Assembly: GCA_021741285.1 (NCBI GenBank)
Contig: JAIOYD010000057.1
Coordinates: 1-8,365, forward strand
DNA: 8,365 nucleotides
Direction of reading: 5' to 3'
DNA from: Rickettsiaceae bacterium
Lineage (GTDB): Bacteria; Pseudomonadota; Alphaproteobacteria; Rickettsiales; Rickettsiaceae
Positions 1-5,791 of this stretch are shown in pieces (position 1 is the stretch's first letter; each line of letters opens with the position of its first letter). The notes beneath the pieces were generated by a model that made no database searches, was not told the DNA's origin, and saw nothing but the letters and a program-made list of their open reading frames with translations. The translations under genes and the position numbers were made by a program.

Positions 1-70
1 TTGTGCGCTTGATTCCCGTCAATCTGCGAAACTCTTCTTGGGCTTCACACTTTATTTGTTCAAACCTCAT
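1..70 (-). CDS. Transposase, N-terminal fragment cut by the window edge
   Basis: The first 23 codons of a minus-strand gene start at an ATG at 70-68 and run off the window at base 1. The peptide begins MRFEQIKCEAQEEFRRLTGI. This resembles the N-terminal helix-turn-helix segment of DDE transposases in the IS5-type group, where a phrase like 'EQI...EFRRLTGVKR' is common. An AAGGA ribosome-binding site lies 6 bases upstream of the ATG on that strand, which supports the start. The domain with the catalytic DDE residues would lie outside the window, so whether the transposase is intact cannot be judged. The family call rests on recalled resemblance over a short stretch. Confidence 0.6.
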   Translation of the reverse strand, partial: MRFEQIKCEAQEEFRRLTGIKRT

Positions 71-130
71 CTAATATCCTTGCTTTAAAAGCAACCAGTT
101 TAATCAATCCCTGCGGTTATGCAAGAGGTC
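1..130 (-). mobile_element. Left end of an insertion sequence, probably IS5-like (partial)
   Basis: The segment holds a transposase start on the minus strand and, outside it, a plausible IS terminus. Read on the minus strand, the terminus begins at about base 130 with GACCTCTTGCATAACCGC, a form I associate with IS5-family ends. The next bases, 131-132, are TA, a possible target duplication. Between the terminus and the transposase start lies a small near-palindrome (80-94, TTGCTT/AAGCAA) that could form a hairpin in the transposase leader. The other end of the element is outside the window, so neither the matching inverted repeat nor the target duplication can be confirmed, and the exact boundary is inferred. 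Confidence 0.6.
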
Positions 131-175
131 TATTATTTTATAAACCACGAATTAATAATTTAATATGGAGGGCTT

Positions 176-680
176 ATGGGTGTCATGAATGACATAAAAG
201 AAACTACCAGGAAAGTGACAAACACTGTCGTAGATAAAACTGAGGATGCAGTAGGTATTACGAAATCTCCTAAAGAATTAGCGAAAAGAATCGTCGAACA
301 TCTTAACCATCGCGAATATAGAGAAGTTGGTAGTATGTTAAGCTCTGAGGCAAGAAAATATCTTAATAAAATGGGATTAAAGGATAATGAATTAGCTAAG
401 GAGAAATTGGATGATTTTGACAAAGCTGTTAAAGATTTAGCATTTGATTTAAAAGATCGTAGTTATCAAGAAATAACAGCAAAATTTGAAGAATTGGAAG
501 AAATGTTACCTAAAGAGTCTATAAAATCCTCTCCTTATATTGTATTCTGTAAAAAATATATTAACGGATATAATAGATACTTTTAAAAAGCATATAAAAA
601 AAGGTACAGAACCTGAGTTTGACGATATGCTAAAAACTTTAGAAAAGTCATTTAGTAATTTTACAAATAAAAAAAAATAG
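176..680 (+). pseudogene. Unrecognised helical protein, frameshifted at an A6 run
   Basis: The first frame runs from ATG 176 to a stop at 584-586 (136 residues), with GGAGG 4 bases before the ATG. After the A6 run at 551-556 the coding pattern moves to the +1 frame. From 555 that frame reads NILTDIIDTFKKHIKKGTEP and continues to a TAG at 678-680. Removing one A would give a single protein of about 167 residues. I do not recognise the family. The protein is charged, has no signal peptide or membrane segment, and looks helical, with a possible amphipathic N-terminus (residues 5-25). It starts only about 45 bases from the IS end, so its original upstream region may have been replaced. The shift may be a real mutation, a sequencing error in a homopolymer, or less likely tolerated by slippage. 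If the shift is an error, the gene is intact. Confidence 0.65.
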
Positions 681-710
681 TAGATTTTTAAATAAATAAG
701 GAGCGTCATT

Positions 711-1088
711 ATGAAGAAATTTCAAACCCTGTTGGCAACAGCTTTATGTTTAAACTTAATAAGTTGTGGATATTCTGGCGGGCAGACAGGAAGAGAAGGT
801 TATAAAAATCAAGGCGAACAAATGGAAGATACTAAAATAGTAAATTTTATTAGAAATAAATTTCGCAATGATCGTCTAATTCCAACTAGCTTAATTCATA
901 TAGCAGTAGATAGAGGAATAGTCCAATTAAGTGGTTTCATACGGACATATGAAGAAGCTAATCTAGCTGTTTCAAGTGTTAAGGGAACTCCAGGGGTAAA
1001 AGATGTAATCAACAGCTTAGTTGTGTTATCAGGTGGAGAATATGCTGCTAGAAGAGCTACTGTAGAGAGGTATAATACCGCAAGATAG
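711..1088 (+). CDS. Small BON-domain lipoprotein
   Basis: A 125-residue envelope protein. The N-terminus is a lipoprotein signal: two lysines, a hydrophobic stretch, then the lipobox L16-I17-S18-C19. Cys19 would be lipidated, and Gly20 at +2 argues against inner-membrane retention, so the outer membrane is likely. After a Gly/Gln-rich linker, residues 40-107 form one BON domain, with the typical pattern of a short helix, then 'IHIAVDRGIVQLSGFI', a second helix, and a 'TPGVKDVINSLVV' strand. BON domains bind phospholipid or protein surfaces in envelope proteins such as OsmY and DolP. AAGGAG (698-703) lies 7 bases before the ATG. The next gene also encodes BON domains, so the two may share a role in envelope integrity. 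The exact role is inferred. Confidence 0.85.
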   Translation: MKKFQTLLATALCLNLISCGYSGGQTGREGYKNQGEQMEDTKIVNFIRNKFRNDRLIPTSLIHIAVDRGIVQLSGFIRTYEEANLAVSSVKGTPGVKDVINSLVVLSGGEYAARRATVERYNTAR

Positions 1089-1196
1089 TTTTTGCATTAC
1101 TAAATGTGAGTTTATATGTTTTTTGCAACAATGCTATCACTTAAGAAAAGTAGCAAAGTTGGAATTGTCTGTATTTAATTAAAAAGGAGAAAAGTT

Positions 1197-1730
1197 ATGT
1201 TGTTAAAAAAATTAGTTATGTTTTTTATTTCATTAGTCATTGCAAGCGTAACCATATTCAATTGCTCTAAAATTCTTGCCACTCCGGCAGAAGATGAAGA
1301 TATAACAGTTAGTATAAAAGCCCTGCTAATAAGCGAGAATGATATCCCTAGTAATAGTATAAGTATATCAACAAAAGATGGTGTTGTAAGTCTTAAAGGC
1401 ACGCTAGATACTGCTTTGCAAGCGCATAAAGCGGTAGAGATTGCTTCTAGTGTTCACGGGGTAATTGATGTAGTCGACACCCAACTAAAAATAAAAGGGA
1501 GCCAATCACTACTTGCTGATGCTTTAATTACCGCGAAGGTTAAAGGGAAAATAAGGCATCTATATACAAATGGTAAAATAGCCAGCGGATACGACTTGCA
1601 TGTAGAAACCACTGACCAAGTAGTACACATATTTGGCAAAGTTATGAGAGAGGCAGATATCGATACGGTAGTAGCTGCAGCTAAAGAAGTTAAAAAAGTA
1701 AAATCTGTTAAAACCAATATGAAAGTATAA
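1197..1730 (+). CDS. Exported protein with two BON domains (OsmY/DolP-like)
   Basis: A 177-residue protein with an N-terminal signal: Lys4-Lys5, then a hydrophobic core at residues 6-21. Cys23 is preceded by I-F-N, a poor lipobox, so cleavage by signal peptidase I near Ala28 (ILA|TPAED) seems likelier, giving a soluble periplasmic protein. A divergent lipoprotein remains possible. BON domain 1 spans about residues 34-100 (key phrase 'ISTKDGVVSLKGTLD') and BON domain 2 about 108-177 ('VETTDQVVHIFGKVMREADI'). Two tandem BON domains and this length match OsmY and DolP (YraP), which act in osmotic stress and outer-membrane integrity. AAGGAG (1184-1189) lies 7 bases before the ATG. The 108 bp gap from the first BON gene could hold a promoter, but I see no clear one. 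Confidence 0.85.
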   Translation: MLLKKLVMFFISLVIASVTIFNCSKILATPAEDEDITVSIKALLISENDIPSNSISISTKDGVVSLKGTLDTALQAHKAVEIASSVHGVIDVVDTQLKIKGSQSLLADALITAKVKGKIRHLYTNGKIASGYDLHVETTDQVVHIFGKVMREADIDTVVAAAKEVKKVKSVKTNMKV

Positions 1731-1762
1731 TAAGCTGCTATAAAAGTATAATCCACCCGGCG

Positions 1763-1819
1763 GGGTCAAGTTTAAGTAAACAAGATTTATTATTTTATGT
1801 CTGTTACTTAACTTGACCC
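1763..1819. repeat. Long imperfect inverted repeat (hairpin or small palindromic element)
   Basis: The left arm (1763-1782) starts GGGTCAAGTTTAAGTAAACA. The right arm (1802-1819), read on the opposite strand, is GGGTCAAGTTAAGTAACA. They pair over 18 bases with two single-base bulges and a 19-base A+T-rich loop. No T tract follows on either strand, so this is not a standard intrinsic terminator. An unusually G+C-rich block, CACCCGGCGGGG (1754-1765), abuts the left arm. The shape fits a dispersed palindromic repeat or the end of a small mobile element, sitting between the BON gene and the isc promoter. It might still block read-through as RNA structure. The origin is inferred. Confidence 0.6.
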
Positions 1820-1883
1820 TAGTCTCATAATCTTCATAACTATAAGTTCCTATTTACGTTTGTTGTTACTAAATTTAAAACAA

Positions 1884-1908
1884 TTACTTGACTATTTTAG
1901 TAGGGTAA
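1884..1908 (+). promoter_or_regulatory. IscR type 1 operator
   Basis: The 25 bases fit the E. coli type 1 IscR consensus as I recall it (ATASYYGACTRWWWYAGTCRRSTAT) at 22 of 25 positions. The core GACTATTTTAGT is fully matched. The mismatches are at the first base, the C of the CRR block, and the last base. The site covers the -35 box and most of the spacer of the promoter in front of iscR, where a bound repressor would exclude RNA polymerase. In E. coli, cluster-loaded IscR represses its own operon through such sites. The same feedback is inferred here. Confidence 0.75.
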
Positions 1909-1916
1909 GTTAACAT
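1888..1916 (+). promoter_or_regulatory. Promoter of the isc operon
   Basis: TTGACT (1888-1893, 5 of 6 matches to the sigma70 -35 box) is followed after exactly 17 bases by TAACAT (1911-1916, 4 of 6 matches to the -10 box). The transcription start would fall near 1923, leaving a short leader before iscR. The weak -10 and the overlap with the IscR site suit a repressible promoter. Confidence 0.7.
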
Positions 1917-1939
1917 CTATAACTAATCACACAATATTC

Positions 1940-2365
1940 ATGGATAACCATATGATGTTAACAACTAAGAGTCGTTATGCAGTAATGGCAGTAATAGAGG
2001 TCGCAGCAAACACAACCGGCCTTCCTATGAAATTAGCTGATATCTCAGCGAATCAAGACATTCCACTAAATTATTTAGAGCAAATATTTCTCAAACTTAA
2101 AAAGGCAGATCTTGTAAAATCTGTTAAGGGGCCAGGTGGTGGTTATCAACTTAATATAGCTTCTGATCATATTACCATTGAAAATATTATTGATGCGGTA
2201 GATGAGAATTTAAAAATGACTAGGTGTTCAAAAGACAAGAATTGTAGAAAAAATGGTATAAATTGCCAAACTCATGACCTATGGAAAGGCCTTAGCAAAA
2301 GGATTCGTAGCTATTTTGCAAGCATCTCTATAGCCGATGTAATGAATGGAGAACTTAAGGTATAG
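1940..2365 (+). CDS. iscR: Fe-S cluster regulator IscR (Rrf2 family)
   Basis: A transcription factor that represses isc genes when carrying a [2Fe-2S] cluster. The N-terminal winged helix (about residues 6-70) begins with the family phrase LTTKSRYAVMA. It includes NYLEQIFLKLKKADLVKSVK and the wing GPGGGY. The cluster ligands are Cys96, Cys102, Cys109 and His112, followed by 'DLW' as in E. coli. The spacing of the second and third cysteines is six residues where E. coli has five. E. coli IscR carries a longer C-terminal tail that is missing here. The start is uncertain. ATG 1940 has no clear ribosome-binding site, while ATG 1952 or 1955 would begin exactly where family members begin (M-LTTK), so four or five residues may be extra. 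It is first in the operon, 5 bp before the next gene. Confidence 0.93.
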   Translation: MDNHMMLTTKSRYAVMAVIEVAANTTGLPMKLADISANQDIPLNYLEQIFLKLKKADLVKSVKGPGGGYQLNIASDHITIENIIDAVDENLKMTRCSKDKNCRKNGINCQTHDLWKGLSKRIRSYFASISIADVMNGELKV

Positions 2366-2370
2366 TATAA

Positions 2371-3507
2371 ATGAAACCGCTTTCGGATTTAAATCAGACA
2401 ATATATCTGGATCATAATGCAACAACACCTTTGCACCCAGCTGTAAAAAGCCGGATGGATGAATATGCGTTATTACCTTTAAATCCTTCCTCGATTCATT
2501 CAAGCGGCAGAGCTGCGAAGTCAATCCTTGAAAATTCTCGCAAATTTATAGCAAAACTTATGGGATTTGAAAGTAATTTCAGAAATTATCAGATCACATT
2601 TACATCTGGAGGGACTGAGGCTAATAACATTATTATGTCCAATTACAAAGATGGTGAAATATTTATCTCTGCCACGGAACATCTGTCAATTTTAGCTTAC
2701 AGCAAGCTTTTTTCTAATTTTACAGTAATTCAAGTTGATAGAAATGGTATCTTAGACTTAGACGATTTACAGAAAAAATTGGCAAGTTCTACAAAACAAA
2801 AGAAATTAGTTTCGGTTATGCTAGCAAATAATGAAACTGGTGTGATCTCACCTATAAAAAGAACAGCTAAAATTGCCCATGAGTATGGTGCAGAAATTCA
2901 TAGCGATTGTGCTCAAGCTGTTGGCAAGATAGCTGTTGATATAATAGATATGGATCTAGATTTTGTAAGCATTTCTGGTCACAAATTTGGTGCGCCCCTT
3001 GGATCAGGAGCCTTAATCAATAAATCTTCACTTCATCTTCAACCAATATTTATTGGTGGTGGTCAAGAGAGGGCTTTGCGTCCTGGAACCGAGAATGTAT
3101 GTGCCATTGCAGGGCTTGGAGAAGCAGCTTTGATTGCGTTTGATGAATTAGACAAACGCAATGAGAGCATGAAGAAATTGCGTGATAGGCTTGAGTCTAA
3201 TTTGTTAAATAAGTTTCCAGATATATCTATTGCTGGTATAGATACTGAGCGCTTACCTAATACTAGTTTAATAATTAATCCAAAAATTACGGCGCAAATA
3301 ATGTTAATTGCTCTTGATCTAAAGAGTATTGAAGTAAGCTCGGGTTCTGCATGTTCTTCTGGTAAAGTTGGAAAATCTCACGTTTTATCGGCAATGAGTT
3401 ACTCGGAGGATGAAATTAAGTCTGCGATACGGATATCATTAGGCTATACAACTAGCGATAAAGATATTAATAATTTTCTTGAGATATATAGCGAATTAAA
3501 TAAGTAA
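2371..3507 (+). CDS. Cysteine desulfurase paralogue (NifS/IscS-like)
   Basis: A PLP enzyme of 378 residues that should convert cysteine to alanine and leave a persulfide on the enzyme. Visible catalytic elements are the N-terminal '[10 protein letters not shown]', '[11 protein letters not shown]' (77-86), His104 that stacks on PLP, Asp179 and Gln182 in '[10 protein letters not shown]', the Schiff-base lysine Lys205 in 'SISGHKFG', and Cys328 in '[10 protein letters not shown]'. It ends at 'EIYSELNK' and lacks the C-terminal tail that IscS uses to bind IscU, so its sulfur may go to a different acceptor, for example in tRNA thiolation. That role is inferred. It sits 5 bp after iscR and 5 bp before iscS, so it is surely co-transcribed. 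A second desulfurase here is, as I recall, usual in Rickettsia. In older annotations it is called nifS or spl1. Confidence 0.9.
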   Translation: MKPLSDLNQTIYLDHNATTPLHPAVKSRMDEYALLPLNPSSIHSSGRAAKSILENSRKFIAKLMGFESNFRNYQITFTSGGTEANNIIMSNYKDGEIFISATEHLSILAYSKLFSNFTVIQVDRNGILDLDDLQKKLASSTKQKKLVSVMLANNETGVISPIKRTAKIAHEYGAEIHSDCAQAVGKIAVDIIDMDLDFVSISGHKFGAPLGSGALINKSSLHLQPIFIGGGQERALRPGTENVCAIAGLGEAALIAFDELDKRNESMKKLRDRLESNLLNKFPDISIAGIDTERLPNTSLIINPKITAQIMLIALDLKSIEVSSGSACSSGKVGKSHVLSAMSYSEDEIKSAIRISLGYTTSDKDINNFLEIYSELNK

Positions 3508-3512
3508 ACAAT

Positions 3513-4769
3513 ATGAATAACCTAGCAAAACTAAAGCAAAAAGTGATTGATGAAGGGGGAAGGATTCCAATTTATCTGGATAGTCAGGCAACAACACCAA
3601 CTGATCCACGAGTGGTTGAAGAGATAATGCCTTATTTTACTCACAATTTTGGAAATCCCCATTCAAGAAGCCATCAATATGCTTGGGAGGCAGAAGAAGC
3701 GTGCGAGCTTGCAAGATCCCAAGTAGCAAATTTAATCGGTGCTGTATCAAAGGAAATAATATTTACTTCTGGAGCAACAGAGTCAAATAATATGGCTCTC
3801 AAGGGGATAGCAAAATTCTATGGTGGTAAGAGAAATCACGTTGTAACCCTTGTAACAGAACATAAATGCATTCTAGATACTTGTCGTCATTTAGAACAAG
3901 ACGGTATTAAAGTAACATATTTGCCTGTGCAGCCAAGTGGACTAGTAGATTTAAAGCAACTTGAGGAGGCTGTTACTGAGAACACTATGCTTGTCTCGAT
4001 CATGGCAGTTAATAATGAAATAGGAGTTATTCAGCCACTTAAAGAAATTGGAAAGATTTGCCGCCAGAAAGGTGCGTTTTTTCATACCGATATAGCTCAG
4101 GCATTTGGTAAAATTCCAATTGATGTTAATGAGTGTAATATTGACCTTGCAAGTATTTCAGGTCATAAAATACACGGGCCAAAAGGTATTGGAGCACTTT
4201 ACATTAGGCGTAAACCAAGAATACGGCTTACTCCTATTATAAATGGCGGTGGACAAGAGAGGGGCTTGCGTTCTGGAACACTTGCTACTCCTTTAGTGGT
4301 TGGCTTGGGCAAAGCGGCATTGATTGCTTCACAAGAAATGGATGCTAATTATAAGCATGTAAAGAAGCTGTTTGATAGATTTGTTGGCACAATCCAAACT
4401 AGTGCTGAAGAAATCTATCTTAATGGCGATAGAGAGAAACGTTATCCTGGTAATGTAAATTTGAGCTTTGCTTATATTGAAGGGGAATCGATGATTTTAG
4501 CTATTAAAGATCTTGCCGTATCTTCTGGCTCAGCTTGTACGTCTTCATCTCTAGAACCTTCTTACGTGCTTAGAGCCCTTGGAGTAGGAGAAGCTATGGC
4601 TCACACTTCGATCAGATTTGGCTTTAGTAAGTTCACAACTGAAGCAGAAGTTGATTATGCAGCTGCGTTAGTACTGTCAAAAATAAATACCTTAAGAGAG
4701 CTAAGTCCCTTGTGGGAAATGGTGCAAGAAGGGATAGATATTAATGAAATAAAATGGGCAACTCATTAG
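3513..4769 (+). CDS. iscS: Cysteine desulfurase IscS
   Basis: The main sulfur donor for Fe-S assembly, 418 residues against 404 in E. coli. Catalytic residues are His117 (PLP stacking), Asp193 and Gln196 ('[10 protein letters not shown]'), the Schiff-base lysine Lys219 ('[12 protein letters not shown]'), and the mobile-loop cysteine Cys342 ('[19 protein letters not shown]'). The C-terminus, [18 protein letters not shown] followed by ATH, is the conserved tail that contacts IscU and is nearly the same as in E. coli and Rickettsia. The extra length is mostly an N-terminal extension of about 14 residues before 'IPIYLD'. No later ATG precedes the conserved start, so I keep ATG 3513, although a GTG at codon 11 is possible. 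The usual 'LDY' after the N-terminal strand is 'LDS' here. It is followed 20 bp later by iscU. Confidence 0.96.
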   Translation: MNNLAKLKQKVIDEGGRIPIYLDSQATTPTDPRVVEEIMPYFTHNFGNPHSRSHQYAWEAEEACELARSQVANLIGAVSKEIIFTSGATESNNMALKGIAKFYGGKRNHVVTLVTEHKCILDTCRHLEQDGIKVTYLPVQPSGLVDLKQLEEAVTENTMLVSIMAVNNEIGVIQPLKEIGKICRQKGAFFHTDIAQAFGKIPIDVNECNIDLASISGHKIHGPKGIGALYIRRKPRIRLTPIINGGGQERGLRSGTLATPLVVGLGKAALIASQEMDANYKHVKKLFDRFVGTIQTSAEEIYLNGDREKRYPGNVNLSFAYIEGESMILAIKDLAVSSGSACTSSSLEPSYVLRALGVGEAMAHTSIRFGFSKFTTEAEVDYAAALVLSKINTLRELSPLWEMVQEGIDINEIKWATH

Positions 4770-4789
4770 AAAATTAAAGAGAGATTAAT

Positions 4790-5176
4790 ATGGCATATAG
4801 TAACGAAGTAATCGACCATTACGAAAACCCCCGTAACGTTGGAACACTGGATAAAAAAGATGACTCAGTTGGCACTGGACTCGTAGGAGCACCGGCTTGC
4901 GGCGACGTATTAAAGCTACAGATTAAGGTTGATGATAATGGTATTATTGTTGATGCCAAATTTAAAGCATTTGGCTGTGGATCGGCCATTGCTTCTAGCT
5001 CTCTTGTCAGTGAATGGGTCAAGGGCAAAAATGTTGACGAAGCTCTTGCTATTAAAAATACAGAAATAGCTAAGCATTTATCGCTTCCACCAGTAAAGCT
5101 TCATTGCTCAATGCTTGCAGAAGATGCAATTAGAGCTGCCGTAACTGACTATAAAAACAAACATAAAAATGACTAA
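4790..5176 (+). CDS. iscU: Fe-S cluster scaffold protein IscU
   Basis: The scaffold on which [2Fe-2S] clusters are assembled from IscS sulfur. At 128 residues it has the E. coli length. Every key residue falls at its E. coli number: Cys37 and Asp39 in 'GAPACGDV', Cys63 in 'AFGCGSAIASSS', and His105-Cys106. The HscA-binding motif LPPVK (99-103) is intact, so the cognate chaperone should exist in the genome even though hscA is not downstream here. A modest purine-rich site AAAGAGAG (4776-4783) lies 6 bases before the ATG. The 3' end overlaps iscA by 8 bases, which suggests coupled translation. Confidence 0.97.
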   Translation: MAYSNEVIDHYENPRNVGTLDKKDDSVGTGLVGAPACGDVLKLQIKVDDNGIIVDAKFKAFGCGSAIASSSLVSEWVKGKNVDEALAIKNTEIAKHLSLPPVKLHCSMLAEDAIRAAVTDYKNKHKND

Positions 5177-5510
5177 CACTAAGCAGGTCATGACTCTCAC
5201 CGGAGCGGCCGCAACTCAAGTTAAAGTTCTATTAGCTAAGCGAGGCAAAGACTCATTAGGTATTAGAATCGGGATAAAGTCTGGAGGCTGCTCTGGATTA
5301 AAATATTTTGTAGAATATGCAGACGAAAAAGGGCATTTCGATGAAATTATCAGTGATAAAGGCGTAAATGTGCTTATTGACCCAAAAGCCTTGATGTATC
5401 TTCTTGGCACAGAAATGGATTATATGGAAGAGAAATTCAAGTCAGGATTTACCTTCACTAATCCAAACGAAAAAGGCAAATGTGGCTGTGGCAGCTCATT
5501 TAATGTATGA
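5169..5510 (+). CDS. iscA: A-type Fe-S carrier protein IscA
   Basis: A 113-residue A-type carrier that binds iron or Fe-S clusters and passes them to target proteins. The three family cysteines are Cys41 in 'SGGCSGLKY', and Cys105 and Cys107 in 'KCGCGSSF'. The phrase 'GFTFTNPN' before the C-terminal pair is typical. It is a few residues longer at the N-terminus than E. coli IscA (107). The ATG lies inside the last codons of iscU in another frame, so translation is probably coupled by termination and re-initiation. The specific choice of IscA over ErpA or SufA rests mainly on its place in the isc operon, since the A-type proteins are close in sequence. Confidence 0.92.
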   Translation: MTNTKQVMTLTGAAATQVKVLLAKRGKDSLGIRIGIKSGGCSGLKYFVEYADEKGHFDEIISDKGVNVLIDPKALMYLLGTEMDYMEEKFKSGFTFTNPNEKGKCGCGSSFNV

Positions 5511-5791
5511 TATATTAATTTTTGAACTCAAGACCACCCGCTTAAGTTAGGATAACTTTATTATAGTTATGGAATAAATCAATAGCATCATTGCTATTAT
5601 ACAGAACATTAAAGTGTAATTCTTTTGTTGTCTTTTTGAAGGTTTCTTCATAGTTAATCTTGCTTATGAGTCAATAATTCATAATACCCTAATTTGGTGC
5701 TCAAAAGGTATGTTTTTTTCAAATTGATATTTAAGAAAAAATACTGTATGATCACAAATCCTAAATTTTAAGAAAAAAGAAAGAATAGTTA
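5511..5791. other. Intergenic gap after iscA with possible gene remnant
   Basis: This 281 bp stretch replaces the hscB-hscA-fdx genes that often follow iscA. It holds a small perfect stem (AATAGCA 5581-5587, TGCTATT 5592-5598, loop TCAT) with no T tract, so I do not call it a terminator. On the minus strand an open stretch of 42 codons (5670 down to a stop at 5544-5542) has a protein-like composition, including KELHFNVLYNSNDAIDLFHN, but no ATG. It could be the tail of a decayed gene. The typA promoter lies at the right end. Confidence 0.4.
5724..5752 (+). promoter_or_regulatory. Promoter of typA
   Basis: TTGATA (5724-5729) and TATGAT (5747-5752) each match the sigma70 boxes at 5 of 6 positions and are separated by exactly 17 bases. 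The transcription start would be near 5759, giving a leader of about 33 bases before the ATG of typA. This promoter makes typA independent of the isc operon. Confidence 0.75.

Noticed and set aside
1085..1138. A terminator between the two BON genes built from GATAG...GCATT and AATGC-TATC.
   Set aside because: The arms pair only if a five-T bulge is allowed in one arm, and no T tract follows the right arm.
1175..1402. Minus-strand open frames over the BON, isc and typA genes.
   Set aside because: They lie wholly inside well-supported plus-strand genes, and I saw no family motifs or good start sites in them.
1722..1752. A direct repeat of AAAGTATAAT at the end of the two-BON gene.
   Set aside because: It is short, A+T-rich and partly coding, and there is no further repeat unit.
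5671..5790. Another minus-strand open stretch just upstream of typA.
   Set aside because: It overlaps the strong typA promoter and is made of poly-A/T runs, so its Phe/Leu/Lys-rich reading looks like chance.
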